Shown: positions 47,533-57,062 of the stretch, piece after piece | Layout of the letters: every line of letters starts with the position of its first letter | How positions within the stretch are numbered: the first letter of the stretch is position 1 | Source of the DNA: Spartinivicinus ruber | Lineage (GTDB): Bacteria; Pseudomonadota; Gammaproteobacteria; Pseudomonadales; Zooshikellaceae | Direction of reading: 5' to 3' | Assembly: GCF_011009015.1 (NCBI RefSeq) | Contig: NZ_CP048878.1 | Span: forward strand, 5,362,354 to 5,426,353 | Length of the DNA: 64,000 bases | Notes under the pieces: model-generated | Database searches by the model: none | The model's input: the letters and a program-made list of their open reading frames with translations, nothing else | What the model was told of the DNA's origin: nothing | Translations under genes and position numbers: made by a program

Positions 47533-47583
47533 ATTTTCCAACCCTTTTTGTCTCCCCCTAAATGAAGCAAGTCAGCAGCTTAG

Positions 47584-49011
47584 TTATTGTTCTTTAATTT
47601 TTTCAACAATTGCTGTAGTAGAGCAATTATCTAAAAAATCCAATACAGCGACTTCACCGCCATAACTTTGCACGATGGGTGCACCAACCACTTGCTCAAC
47701 AGAGTAGTCACCACCTTTAACTAATACATCAGGTTTTACCAGTTCCAATAATTCTTCTGGGGTATCTTCAGCAAAAGAAACCACCCAATCTACTGCTTCT
47801 AACCCGGCTAACACAGTCATTCGCCGATCGACTGGGTTAACTGGCCTACCATCCCCCTTCAAACGATGCACTGACTCATCACTGTTCACTGCCACAATTA
47901 GTCTATCCCCATGAGCACGGGCTTGCTCAAGGTAACCAACATGGCCGGCGTGGAGAATATCAAAACAACCATTAGTGAAAACGATCTTTTCACCTTGGGC
48001 CTTGGCATCTTCAATCGCAATCAATAATTGACTCGCTGTCATGACACCTCGCCCAGCTCCCTGCTCCGCAGACACAGCACGACGTAACTCAGGCGCACTA
48101 ATCGCCGCAGTACCCAGCTTGCCAACCACAATACCAGCAGCTAAGTTAGCTAATGCTACAGCGGTTGGTAACTTTTCTCCTGCTGCCAATGAGGCCGCAA
48201 GTACAGAAATAACCGTATCGCCTGCTCCTGTGACATCAAAGACTTCTCTAGCTCTAGCAGGCAAATGAAGTTCAGGCTGATCAGGCCGTAGCAATGTCAT
48301 GCCATGCTCACCACGTGTAATCAATAATGCTTTTAGCTCAAGCTCTTTTAGTAGCTGCTGGCCTTTAGTAACTAACTCTGCCTCATCCTTGCAAGCACCC
48401 ATCACTGTCTCAAACTCGTTTAAGTTAGGGGTAATTAATGTAGCACCGCGATACTGACTGAAATCAGAGCCTTTAGGGTCAACTAAAACCGGCTTTCCCT
48501 TTGACTTTGCCAGTTGAATCAGTTGTTGAGGATCTTTTAAAGCGCCTTTTTTATAGTCAGATAATACAACAACTTCAGCTTGCTCAATAATAGCTTCCAC
48601 TTCTTGCACAAGTTGGCCAGGCTCAAGTGAATTAAATGCTTCTTCAAAATCTAGTCGAATAAGTTGTTGGTGTTGGCTGATAACACGCAGTTTAGTAATA
48701 GTAGGCTCGTCATTTACCCGAGTAAAAGCACAATGCACTCCAGCAGCGGCTAATCGCTTGGTCAAAATATCAGCAGACTCATCATTACCCGTTGGCCCTG
48801 CCAGAAAAGCTGCTCCGCCAAGAGAAGCAATATTCAAAGCAACGTTACCTGCCCCACCTGGCCGGTCTTCAATTTGACCAACCTTAACAACTGGCACCGG
48901 AGCCTCTGGAGAAATACGCGAAGTGGCACCATGCCAGTAACGATCCAGCATAATGTCGCCTATGACTAATACCTTTGCTTGGTCAAATCGAGGGGTTGTT
49001 AGCAGCTTCAT
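47584..49011 (-). CDS. hldE: Bifunctional HldE (heptose-7-phosphate kinase / heptose-1-phosphate adenylyltransferase)
   Basis: The 475-residue enzyme makes ADP-heptose for the LPS inner core. The N-terminal ribokinase-like domain ([50 protein letters not shown]) is followed by a cytidylyltransferase-type domain ([20 protein letters not shown]). Length fits E. coli HldE (477) when started at ATG 49011; an upstream in-frame extension lies inside msbA and is rejected. It follows msbA by 22 bp. Confidence 0.96.
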   Translation of the reverse strand: MKLLTTPRFDQAKVLVIGDIMLDRYWHGATSRISPEAPVPVVKVGQIEDRPGGAGNVALNIASLGGAAFLAGPTGNDESADILTKRLAAAGVHCAFTRVNDEPTITKLRVISQHQQLIRLDFEEAFNSLEPGQLVQEVEAIIEQAEVVVLSDYKKGALKDPQQLIQLAKSKGKPVLVDPKGSDFSQYRGATLITPNLNEFETVMGACKDEAELVTKGQQLLKELELKALLITRGEHGMTLLRPDQPELHLPARAREVFDVTGAGDTVISVLAASLAAGEKLPTAVALANLAAGIVVGKLGTAAISAPELRRAVSAEQGAGRGVMTASQLLIAIEDAKAQGEKIVFTNGCFDILHAGHVGYLEQARAHGDRLIVAVNSDESVHRLKGDGRPVNPVDRRMTVLAGLEAVDWVVSFAEDTPEELLELVKPDVLVKGGDYSVEQVVGAPIVQSYGGEVAVLDFLDNCSTTAIVEKIKEQ

Positions 49012-49033
49012 TATATTTTGCCATCCCGTAAAA

Positions 49034-50797
49034 TTAAGCTGATAAAGGTTGTTCTTCTTTAAATTGAAGTCTGTGTAGGCGTGCATAATGCCCCTGTTTT
49101 TCCAGTAGCTCCCGATGACTACCTACTTCAACAATTACCCCTTTATCCATTACAACAATTTTGTCAGCGTTTTCGATAGTGGATAAACGATGAGCAATGA
49201 CTAAAGTTGTCCTGCCTTTCATCACTTCATCAAGCGCGGCCTGAATATTTCGCTCTGCCTGAGTATCTAAAGCTGAAGTAGCCTCATCCAGGATTAAAAC
49301 AGGTGCATCTTTCAGGATTGCTCGAGCAATTGCGAGTCGCTGACGCTGCCCACCTGACAGCTTCACACCATTTTCACCAACAATGGTGTTAAAACCATTC
49401 TCTTGTTCAGCAATAAAATCGAAGGCGTAGGCAGCTTGAGCTGCGAGGTGAATATCATCCTCAGTTTTAGTTTGCAGCGCTCCATAAGCAATATTGTTAG
49501 CAACTGTGTCATTAAATAAGGTAACTTGCTGGTTAACCAATGCAATTTGCTGGCGCAGGTTAGTGAGTTTGTAATCTTCTAGTGGCACTCCATCCAACAG
49601 AATCTCACCTTTTTCATGGCAGTAAAATCGCGGAATTAAACTCACCAGTGTTGATTTACCACTCCCAGAGTGCCCAACAAAAGCAACTGTTTCACCCGGC
49701 TGTACTACAAGGTTAATATCTTTTAGTACTGGGTTTTCAGCACCTGGGTATTGAAAAGTTAACTGGCGAATTTCCAGCTTGCCTGCAACACGCTCTACCT
49801 CATATGAGCCTGAGTCCTGCTCCTGCACTTCATCAAGTTGCTCAAAGATGTTTTCTGCTGCAGCGATTCCTTTTTGGATATTGCCATAAACCTCACTCAA
49901 CTGGCGGATTGGCTTAGGCAGCATACCTGCTGCCACCACATAAGCAATCAACTCAGCGACAGTTGAGGTTTCGCGCATATACAACACTAAAAACATGATG
50001 ACTGCCATTGCCAGAATAACCAACAGCTGCAGTATTGGCGTGTTAATAGCAGAAACCTTTACCAACTTGAGTGATTGTTTGAGGTTTTGATTGCTTGCAT
50101 CCAAAAACCGGTTGCGCTCATAGTCCTCACCCCCAAAACTACGAACCACCCGGTAACCATTGATGGTTTCAGAGGCCACATGGGTGACATCACCCATTGC
50201 ATCCTGAATCTTGTGGCTGAGCTTTCTTAGCTTTCGCCCCACATAGCTCACCAGCCCTGCAATAATAGGCGCAATCAAGATGAAAATAATAGTGAGCTTC
50301 CAGTTAGTCCAAAACAGCAAGCCCAACAGGAAAATAACAGTAAAGCCTTCACGAATCACGACTTTCAGTGCATCAGTAGCCGCACCAGTCACAAGAGTGA
50401 CATTATAAGTAATACGTGAAATCAAATGACCTGAGTTGTGGTTATCAAAATAACTGTTTGGCAGGGTAACTAGCTTATTAAACAAGTCACACCGCAAAAC
50501 ATGCACAACATTGTTGGCCACTTTCGCAATATAAAAGTTACCAATAAACGAGCCCAGGCCGCGTAACACAGCAATAGTCACGGCAGCCATAGGCACAAAA
50601 TAGATAAGTTGGTCAGACTCCCCTTCCAACCCTTTCACAAAATACTCCATCAACCAGGCAAACCCTGGCTGAGTCAGCGCGAACAAAATATAACCAAAAA
50701 TACTGATAGCAAATAACCCCCAATAGGGTTTTACATAACCTAGGAGGCGGAGGTAAGCGCCAATACCACTTTCAACTGTCGGCTTCGGGTCACTCAT
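49034..50797 (-). CDS. msbA: Lipid A export ATP-binding/permease MsbA
   Basis: The 587-residue homodimeric ABC transporter flips lipid A-core across the inner membrane. Six membrane helices form the N-terminal half; the ATPase half contains Walker A ([10 protein letters not shown]), the signature [14 protein letters not shown] and Walker B ([13 protein letters not shown]). E. coli MsbA is 582 residues. I chose ATG 50797 ([10 protein letters not shown]); two upstream starts exist. It is the first gene of an msbA-hldE operon. Confidence 0.95.
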   Translation of the reverse strand: MSDPKPTVESGIGAYLRLLGYVKPYWGLFAISIFGYILFALTQPGFAWLMEYFVKGLEGESDQLIYFVPMAAVTIAVLRGLGSFIGNFYIAKVANNVVHVLRCDLFNKLVTLPNSYFDNHNSGHLISRITYNVTLVTGAATDALKVVIREGFTVIFLLGLLFWTNWKLTIIFILIAPIIAGLVSYVGRKLRKLSHKIQDAMGDVTHVASETINGYRVVRSFGGEDYERNRFLDASNQNLKQSLKLVKVSAINTPILQLLVILAMAVIMFLVLYMRETSTVAELIAYVVAAGMLPKPIRQLSEVYGNIQKGIAAAENIFEQLDEVQEQDSGSYEVERVAGKLEIRQLTFQYPGAENPVLKDINLVVQPGETVAFVGHSGSGKSTLVSLIPRFYCHEKGEILLDGVPLEDYKLTNLRQQIALVNQQVTLFNDTVANNIAYGALQTKTEDDIHLAAQAAYAFDFIAEQENGFNTIVGENGVKLSGGQRQRLAIARAILKDAPVLILDEATSALDTQAERNIQAALDEVMKGRTTLVIAHRLSTIENADKIVVMDKGVIVEVGSHRELLEKQGHYARLHRLQFKEEQPLSA

Positions 50798-50915
50798 ATC
50801 AAATACATTAACCATCCAAAGCAAAAAGGATGGCTATAGTAGCAGACTTCCTGGCTGCAATAAAAAGAACCTTAAGTAAGAGATTGAGTTAGGCTAAACA
50901 TAGCCTTAGCTGCCC

Positions 50916-50944
50916 TTCACCCCTTTCTATAGGCTTGCTATAAT
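50916..50944 (+). promoter_or_regulatory. Sigma-70-type promoter for the LPS kinase gene
   Basis: TTCACC, 17 bp, then a perfect TATAAT (50939-50944) lie in the 324-bp spacer before the 51122 gene. The resulting leader is about 170 nt and contains an inverted pair (ACCCAGCA at 50956-50963, TGCTGGGT at 51010-51017). Confidence 0.5.
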
Positions 50945-51121
50945 TGCTGCTTTGCACCCAGCAGCTTAAACCTGCTATTACTTTGGGATTTTAAAAGAGG
51001 TCTCTTGTTTGCTGGGTACTTTAAAGTACTTTCACCACTAACTAAAAATGCATTTTACCCAAAAGCCGAACAATGAGTATTGTATTATGATATCCACTTT
51101 CCAGCTCGTAACGGAAGTTAA

Positions 51122-51790
51122 ATGAAAGTACTAACCCAGGAAGAGTTTGATCAGCTTCGTAAAGATATCATTGAAGTCATCGAAGAAGATGCCTATGGCT
51201 GGAAGGTGGCAAGGCTTACAAATGGTAGCTTCTTAAAGTTCTTTCGCACCAAGCGGCTGATATCATCAGCTGTCCTATACCCTTATGCTAAACGATTTTC
51301 AAGGAATGCGAGCAAGCTGAAAGAGCTAGGTTTCGAAACAGTTTCTGTTATAAACTTGTATAAAATAAAAGACCCTAACAGGGATATTGTTCATTACCAG
51401 CCACTCCATGGTGAAACCTTAAGAAATATTGCCAAAGTCCAAAATAACGGACTTAGCAATGATCTAATTAAACAACTTGGTAGTTTCATTGCTGAGCTAC
51501 ACGAAAAAGGAGTGTATTTCAGATCATTGCATTTAGGTAATGTAGTCCTAACCAAAACAGGTACATTAGGGCTAATTGACATTTCTGATATGAAGTTTTA
51601 TTCAAAACTATCAACTTCTCAAAAAATCAGAAACTTTAGACACATGTTTAGATACAAGAAAGACGCCAATTTGCTAACGGAAAAGTGTTCAAGTGCCTTT
51701 ATAGACGGATACTTTAGTAGTTTAAATAATAATGATTACCAAGTCATCTATACAAAGTTTTTTCAACTACTACAACCAACACGTCAATGA
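51122..51790 (+). CDS. InaA/WaaP-like LPS kinase (toluene-tolerance type)
   Basis: The 222-residue protein resembles lipopolysaccharide kinases of the InaA/WaaP family. It has an N-terminal nucleotide-binding half (GWKVARLTNGSFLKFFRTKR) and a C-terminal half with the catalytic-like HEKGVYFRSLHLGNVVL and the DFG-equivalent LIDISDM. The usual catalytic HRD/HxDxN is replaced by YFRSLHLGN. It probably phosphorylates core heptose. It precedes a methyltransferase in the same direction by 66 bp. Confidence 0.75.
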   Translation: MKVLTQEEFDQLRKDIIEVIEEDAYGWKVARLTNGSFLKFFRTKRLISSAVLYPYAKRFSRNASKLKELGFETVSVINLYKIKDPNRDIVHYQPLHGETLRNIAKVQNNGLSNDLIKQLGSFIAELHEKGVYFRSLHLGNVVLTKTGTLGLIDISDMKFYSKLSTSQKIRNFRHMFRYKKDANLLTEKCSSAFIDGYFSSLNNNDYQVIYTKFFQLLQPTRQ

Positions 51791-51856
51791 TTATTCATTA
51801 AACACAACAATGCTATTTTAAAAATAGTAGTCAACCAATAATGGATCTTTACTAAT

Positions 51857-52801
51857 ATGGACTCTAAACTAAAGCAAATTGATTTTCCTCATACTAAAGA
51901 AATGGAGTTTCTTGCATGCTCTCTCTGCAAAAATAAGGACTTTCATATTATATCAAAAATTGAGCGTAATTTTTTACCCTTACAGACCGTTGTATGCAAA
52001 ACATGTAGTTTAGTATTTACAAATCCCCGACCTAAGAAAGAATGGTATAACAATTTTTACGAAAAGCATTTCCGCCAGTTTTATGATGATATTGATACTC
52101 CAACTTTAGAATATGCAAACTCGAAAGAAAGTTTACACAAACACTCCTCAAACATTGAATTACTTTCCCCCTACCTTGAAGCAAAAGGAGCAGTTCTCGA
52201 TATTGGTGCTTCAGAAGGAAACTTTTTAAGGCTATTCCAACAATCCAAGCCCAATTGGCAGTTAACAGGAATTGAACCAAATCCATTATTTGCTGATTTT
52301 GCACGAAAAGAGTTCAATCTACAGAATATAATTACTGGACCATTCCCAAGTGCGCTAAATAGAAATGACAAGTTTGACTTAGTACATACTGGCCATGTAT
52401 TTGAGCACATTCTAGAACCAAATGAATTTTTAGATGAATGTTATAACCGACTAAACACTAATGGTTTGTTATTTATTGATGTGCCTAATGCTGAATGTAA
52501 AAAAAGTGGCATACGATATCTACATGTAGCACATGTCTATCACTACAGTTTGACAACTATTTCCGCTTTACTTAGAAACCACGGATTTGATGTCATTCAG
52601 TACCGAGACAACCTTACTGGTGCACCACCAAAATACAGAAAACCATGGACACTACAAGTAATTGCAAAAAAATTACCTCAGTCAGAAAAAATCTTAAAGA
52701 TACCTGAGATTGATGCTGAAAAAGTCTCTAAACGGCTAAAAAAACTATGGCGAATGCCACTAAAAAAGAAAGTAAAATTCTGGTTAACAGGCAAGCGTTA
52801 A
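51857..52801 (+). CDS. SAM-dependent methyltransferase with N-terminal zinc motif
   Basis: The 314-residue protein has a CxxC pair near the N-terminus (CSLC...CKTC) and a class I methyltransferase core (GAVLDIGASEGNFLRLF; motif post-I TGIEPNP; DLVHTGHVFEHILEPNEF). This architecture is common in sugar-modification clusters, where it methylates polysaccharide or nucleotide-sugar substrates. It overlaps a strong palindrome that contains its stop codon. Confidence 0.82.
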   Translation: MDSKLKQIDFPHTKEMEFLACSLCKNKDFHIISKIERNFLPLQTVVCKTCSLVFTNPRPKKEWYNNFYEKHFRQFYDDIDTPTLEYANSKESLHKHSSNIELLSPYLEAKGAVLDIGASEGNFLRLFQQSKPNWQLTGIEPNPLFADFARKEFNLQNIITGPFPSALNRNDKFDLVHTGHVFEHILEPNEFLDECYNRLNTNGLLFIDVPNAECKKSGIRYLHVAHVYHYSLTTISALLRNHGFDVIQYRDNLTGAPPKYRKPWTLQVIAKKLPQSEKILKIPEIDAEKVSKRLKKLWRMPLKKKVKFWLTGKR

Positions 52802-52816
52802 CGCTTACCTGTTAAC
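52783..52816 (+). terminator. Palindromic terminator including the methyltransferase stop codon
   Basis: A 34-bp palindrome (half-site GTTAACAGGCAAGCGTT, one mismatch) spans the stop TAA at 52799-52801 and is followed after 14 bp by a run of nine T residues. It should terminate rightward transcription. Confidence 0.65.
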
Positions 52817-52857
52817 ATAAATATAAAATAATTTTTTTTTGCAGGTGTTTTAAGTAT

Positions 52858-54267
52858 CTAAAGTTTCACCAAAACATTTAAGCCACTAACTGAAGCATAG
52901 TACTAATTAAATTATTATTATGGGTTTTGGTAAATATCCCCAAACCCTTGCTGAATTTTTCCTGTTCAGTTTCTTCCGCAAAGAGACGGCGGATATCAGA
53001 AAAAGCGAAAGAGCTCCGGTTTGCAACAGAGTGGCGACGAGTAGGTTTACTAGACTGTTGTGCCACATAAAACCAAAGCAATGACATGGCCATCATACAA
53101 AAATGGAGATGGTTCGTCACGGCATGCTCTGTTCTAGCCTGACAAGATAAGCTCCCTAATTCCTGTTTTAACTCTTTAAACCCAGCTTCAATCTTCCAGC
53201 GTGCACCGTACCATTCAATTATTTGAGTCACCGTTAAAGAGGTATCTGTTGAGTAGAGAGCAACCCAAGAAGCTCGTCCGGAATAAATCCACACGACTCT
53301 AATCTGTGTTTTTAACGATTGACTCATCACTAGCTCAGTATAAGCCTGTACCGCGCGGGTCTTACCGTAGAGCTTAACCTGATACGTTGTTGCATTTCTT
53401 TTATGTCGCCTTGCCAGAGTTGCTACATTGCCACGACGCTTGCCGTACTTTCTAGGCGCTCCTCTTTTTCTTTTCTTGGGTTGAGTAGGCTGATCATATA
53501 AGACACTATTCGAACGCAATCGAGAGAGGAGATGAAACTGTTCGCCAAGTGCTTTTTTCAAAGGCAAATATAATGACCCGTTACCAAACCAGTTATCACA
53601 GACTAACAATACTGAGCGATGGCCACATACTTTAACTACACGTAATATCATGGTAATTGCTTGATCAATCCGTGTTTGAAAGTCTTTTTTAGCGACATCT
53701 TTATTCAGCTGATAAAAACGAAAGTTTAGAGGTAAACTAGCCCAACGACCGTGAATATTTTTTAAGCAGCTCAGTTTGACAATATTTTGCCCCCAGATAT
53801 AACGCGACTGATTTTGTTTAGCTGCATGATCAAAGTGTTTGCCACAAGCAAATATGTTTCTTCCAGTTTTAGGCAACATAGAATCATCTGTGGCAAGCAG
53901 AATAGGTCCTTCTGTCTGATTTAAGGGTAATATTTTTTGCCAGACAATTGGCCATAATTTATCCCAAGCTAACTTAGGAGAAGCCATAAATCCATAGAAT
54001 CGACGGAGGGTGACGTTATATTTAAAGAGCTTTGTTATTGCTCGGTAGATATGTGAAGCTCTGGAACCTATTACTGGTAGCATAATGGCGATCAAAGTAT
54101 AAACAAATAGTGCCTTTCTTTCTCCATTTTGCTTAATTTGAGTTTGCAATTCCTTAAGAAGATCGATTAAACTTTGCACTGAAGCCTCTTTTTTGGGTGT
54201 TGTTTTTTGGCGAAAACTAACATATCAAAAAAGGGGCTTTTTTGTTACTGGAATGGTGAAACTTCAG
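52858..54267 (-). mobile_element. IS4-superfamily insertion sequence with 8-bp target duplication
   Basis: The 1410-bp element has matching ends (CTAAAGTTTCACCA left, CTGAAGTTTCACCA right on the opposite strand) and is bracketed by TTAAGTAT direct repeats at 52850-52857 and 54268-54275. It contains one transposase gene. Ends and target duplication look complete, so the element may be active. Confidence 0.75.
52878..54179 (-). CDS. IS4-superfamily DDE transposase
   Basis: The 433-residue transposase has DDE motifs in ILLATDDSMLPKTGRN (first Asp), LLVCDNWFGNGS (second Asp) and EWYGARWKIEAGFKELKQELG (catalytic Glu, the YREK-like Y(2)R(3)E(6)K equivalent). A basic region KKRKRGAPRKYGKRRG lies before the third acid. 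The family (IS4, IS701 or near) cannot be fixed by eye. The reading frame is intact. Confidence 0.88.
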   Translation of the reverse strand: MQSLIDLLKELQTQIKQNGERKALFVYTLIAIMLPVIGSRASHIYRAITKLFKYNVTLRRFYGFMASPKLAWDKLWPIVWQKILPLNQTEGPILLATDDSMLPKTGRNIFACGKHFDHAAKQNQSRYIWGQNIVKLSCLKNIHGRWASLPLNFRFYQLNKDVAKKDFQTRIDQAITMILRVVKVCGHRSVLLVCDNWFGNGSLYLPLKKALGEQFHLLSRLRSNSVLYDQPTQPKKRKRGAPRKYGKRRGNVATLARRHKRNATTYQVKLYGKTRAVQAYTELVMSQSLKTQIRVVWIYSGRASWVALYSTDTSLTVTQIIEWYGARWKIEAGFKELKQELGSLSCQARTEHAVTNHLHFCMMAMSLLWFYVAQQSSKPTRRHSVANRSSFAFSDIRRLFAEETEQEKFSKGLGIFTKTHNNNLISTMLQLVA

Positions 54268-54329
54268 TTAAGTATCTAAACTTAAGAAAAAAATTTATCG
54301 GGTACAAGTAAAACCCTCGTAATGCTTCC

Positions 54330-54383
54330 TTATATATTTTTTCTATAACTCTCAGGATCTAAGTTACGCTCATATTCTTTTGT
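54330..54383 (-). pseudogene. Probable detached 3' end of the interrupted GT8-like gene
   Basis: Immediately left of the IS1595-like element an open frame reads TKEYERNLDPESYRKNI then a stop at 54330-54332. Its charged composition is that of a protein tail. It is consistent with the displaced end of the glycosyltransferase gene, but no target-site duplication links the two sides exactly, so this is inference. Confidence 0.4.
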
Positions 54384-55464
54384 TGCTTATGAGCCTCATA
54401 AAGTTTCCTAATTATCACTATACCTAAGCCATTAACTGCTGTATATTTGAACAGCATGGAAACTTAATTGAGAAGGTATAAATAATGGCTATCAACAAAG
54501 TTCAATTTCAAAAAGGCCTGAGTTTAAACGAGTTTCTCAAACAATATGGTACAGAAGAACAATGCTTTAATACCTTATACAAATTGCGATGGCCAGAAGG
54601 TTTTCAGTGCCCCAATTGTGGATACGACAAATGCTGTCAACTCACTACTAGAAAGCTTCAGCAGTGCTATAAATGTCACCAGCAAACATCTGTAACTGCA
54701 GGTACTATCTTTGAATCAACCAAATTACCATTAAAGACTTGGTTCCAAGGGATGTATTTGATCTCCCAAGACAAAAAAGGTATATCAGCCATAGAATTAC
54801 ATCGCCATTTAGGTATTTCCTATCAAGCTGCCTGGAGAATGAAACATAAGCTCATGAAAGTGATGCAAGAAAGAGAAGGCACCAAGCAATTGTCGGGTTT
54901 TATTGAAATTGATGATGCCTATCTTGGTGGTGAGCGTACAGGTTGCAAAAGAGGTAGGGGAGCAGATGGGAAAATACCTTTTGTAGCAGCCGTAGAAACA
55001 ACAAAACAAGGTCAACCGACACGAATTAAACTGAGCATTTTAAAAGGGTTTAATAAAGAAGAGATAACGGCTTGGAGTAGGCAGAATTTGGCCAAGGGCA
55101 GTACCGTAATCTCCGATGGACTGGCCTGTTTTAATGGTGTCATAGAAGCAGGTTGTCTTCATGATAAAATTGTATGCGGTGGTGGTCGTGCATCAGTAGA
55201 GGAACCTGAATTTTATTGGGTTAACACCATCCTTGGAAACTTAAAAAGTGCTTTACGTAGTACTTATCATGCTATTCGCGCTAAATATGCACAACGTTAT
55301 CTTGCTGAATTTCAGTATCGATTTAATCGAAGATTTAGCTTAGTAGAATTTATTCCTAGGCTAGCATTTGTAGCACTGAGAACACCTCCACTACCAGGTA
55401 AGCTACTAAATATAGCTTAGGTATGATGATAATTAGGTAAAGTTTTTTATGAGGCTCATAAGCA
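54384..55464 (+). mobile_element. IS1595-family insertion sequence
   Basis: The 1081-bp element has long imperfect terminal inverted repeats of about 45 bp (outer TGCTTATGAGCCTCATAAA) enclosing one transposase gene. No flanking direct repeat is visible, unlike a clean insertion. It lies in the 3' part of the GT8-like gene. Confidence 0.75.
54485..55420 (+). CDS. IS1595-family transposase
   Basis: The 311-residue protein has the IS1595 layout. An N-terminal zinc ribbon (CPNCGYDKC then CYKC) is followed by a helix-turn-helix (HRHLGISYQAAWRMKHKL) and the DDE/DDN catalytic core, with the first acids in FIEIDDAYLGGERTG and further residues in VISDGLACFNGV and VNTILGNLKSALRSTYHAI. The frame is intact and ends within the right terminal repeat. 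Confidence 0.92.
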   Translation: MAINKVQFQKGLSLNEFLKQYGTEEQCFNTLYKLRWPEGFQCPNCGYDKCCQLTTRKLQQCYKCHQQTSVTAGTIFESTKLPLKTWFQGMYLISQDKKGISAIELHRHLGISYQAAWRMKHKLMKVMQEREGTKQLSGFIEIDDAYLGGERTGCKRGRGADGKIPFVAAVETTKQGQPTRIKLSILKGFNKEEITAWSRQNLAKGSTVISDGLACFNGVIEAGCLHDKIVCGGGRASVEEPEFYWVNTILGNLKSALRSTYHAIRAKYAQRYLAEFQYRFNRRFSLVEFIPRLAFVALRTPPLPGKLLNIA

Positions 55465-56222
55465 TGAGAATCATCTATACTTTGCAGTACTTCTTTAGCA
55501 GTAACTTGCTCACCTTTAAAACCCAACTCATGCAACAATGAAGGACGAATATGACCTTTTGTAACTTCAGACTCAATCTCATCTATATGCATTTTATTTT
55601 CATTGATCATTAAGCCTAATTCGTTAACCCACAGGTTCCGCCATGGGCTATTTACTGATACCCATGGCTGAGTAGTAATATCCATATAATGCAATAACCT
55701 AGTCTCTTGATTAAATGTGTCAAGACAATTCCAGCCATAACAAATTCCAGGCTGAATAAACTCAGCTTCCACTAATGGAGAAAATGACATTAGTTCTTGA
55801 TAGTCATACTGATCACCTAAATTAGCAATTATTATTTCAGGATCCCAGGGTAATTGCTCACAGCCCATTAGCATGACTGCTGTTTTTTTAGAACTACCAC
55901 CTTCATCACCAGGATTTACTGTCAATATTTTTGCTTTATTAAAAGGATTATTCCAAAGTTCAGCTATATCACGAAAAACTAACATATCTGAATCAAGATA
56001 TATTGCTTTCCCTTTATATTCTTTTAGTTTTGGTATTGCAAACCGCCCAAAGGAAAAGTTAGTATAAGGCAAGTATCGAGGGTCAGTTACTTCTGGAGCT
56101 AGTGTATTATTTATTTCACAAAACTCAACATCCCTTGAAGAGTGTCGTCTTATCGAAAACATCAAAACTTGCATAGGAAGCCACTCAGGTATATCGGCAC
56201 CTATAAAAAAAAACTTTCTCAC
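55356..56222 (-). CDS. GT8-like glycosyltransferase, 3' end replaced by IS sequence
   Basis: The native part (about 253 residues) begins MRKFFFIGADIPEWLP and has the DxD motif in AIYLDSDMLVF, a core-LPS-type GT-A fold (GRFAIPKLKEYKGKAIYL; FIQPGICYGWNCLD; PWVSVNSPWRNLW). After SIDDSH the frame runs into the IS1595 terminal repeat and continues as YEPHKKLYLIIIIPKLYL to a stop, an IS-derived tail. Activity may survive because catalytic motifs are upstream. A RBS (AGGGGG) precedes the ATG. It is the most distal gene of the glycosylation operon. Confidence 0.78.
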   Translation of the reverse strand: MRKFFFIGADIPEWLPMQVLMFSIRRHSSRDVEFCEINNTLAPEVTDPRYLPYTNFSFGRFAIPKLKEYKGKAIYLDSDMLVFRDIAELWNNPFNKAKILTVNPGDEGGSSKKTAVMLMGCEQLPWDPEIIIANLGDQYDYQELMSFSPLVEAEFIQPGICYGWNCLDTFNQETRLLHYMDITTQPWVSVNSPWRNLWVNELGLMINENKMHIDEIESEVTKGHIRPSLLHELGFKGEQVTAKEVLQSIDDSHAYEPHKKLYLIIIIPKLYLVAYLVVEVFSVLQMLA

Positions 56223-56252
56223 TCATATTCATCCCCCTTTCTCTCTAGTCAA

Positions 56253-57028
56253 CTAGGGCCTGTTAACACTAATTAGTTTGTCGACGATAAGTGCAAAGTG
56301 AATAAAAAAGCGAAAAACAGTGTCTAATTTTTCAAATCGAGAGAATATACGTCTAAAGCCTTTTAGCCTACGAAATAAGCGTTCAACTTCATTACGTTTC
56401 TTGTACATTTCACGATCATACTTCCAAGGTGATAACCGATTACTTTTTGGCGGAACCACAGGCTCCATATTTAAATCAAATACGAGATGCCTGGTTTCGT
56501 CACCTTCGTAGGCTTTATCCATAATGACGTGCGTACCTTCCCAGCCACAGTTTTCAAGCCTTTTTAATCGCTTTCTACCTTCCGGTGCATCACCTGCTTG
56601 ACCTGGAGATAATGAAAAAGTGACCGCCGTTTGATCATCTGCTGCTACCAGATGAATTTTAGTTGACCATCCTCCTCTTGATTTACCAATCGCTTGTGGA
56701 CCGTTTTTTTTAACGCGCCTGTACCATCAGGACGAACTTGTATGATTGTACTATCGAGCGACACAAGATCAACCTGGATATTGATGACATCAGCTTCTTG
56801 TAAAACAGAAAAAACATCATCTAAAACACCTTTTTTGGCCCATCGATTAACGCGGGTATAAATGCTGTGCCAGTTGCCAAAATATTTCGGTAACCCTCGC
56901 CACTTACAACCATGCTCGGCAACATAGAGAACAGCGTTGAGTACTTGTATATTCGATAGTTTTACATTGCCGCGCTGGACAGGCAGCAAGTGTTCGATCA
57001 TTTTAAATTGTTGTGCTGTAATCTCCAT
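56253..57028 (-). CDS. IS5-family transposase, expressed through a -1 frameshift
   Basis: The first frame starts at 57028 (MEITAQQFKMIEHLLPVQRG, WRGLPKYFGNWHSIYTRVNRW, VSLDSTIIQVRPDG). It meets eight A residues at about 56707-56714; a -1 slip continues it as NGPQAIGKSRGGWSTKIHLV and MDKAYEGDETRHLVF to FFIHFALIVDKLI. DDE residues are in SLDST, VIMDKAYEGDE and EVERLFRRLK. Such two-frame transposases are normal in this family, so the gene is probably functional. Its stop codon TAG is formed from the CTAG target repeat. Confidence 0.8.
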
Positions 57029-57062
57029 GAGCCTATTGTAACAACATTAGTGTTAACAGGCC
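56257..57062 (-). mobile_element. IS5-family (IS427-group-like) insertion sequence
   Basis: The 806-bp element has terminal repeats GGCCTGTTAACACTAAT (left) and its complement (right), and lies between two CTAG tetranucleotides (56253-56256 and 57063-57066) as target duplication. It carries one transposase split by a shift at an A8 run. Confidence 0.85.

Noticed and set aside
50825-51121. JUMPstart/ops element for RfaH control of the LPS genes
   Set aside because: No GGCGGTAG-type motif was seen in the leader or elsewhere in the cluster.
54384-55464. Target-site duplication of the IS1595-like element
   Set aside because: Flanking bases (TCTTTTGT left, TGAGAATC right) do not match, so a clean duplication cannot be reported.
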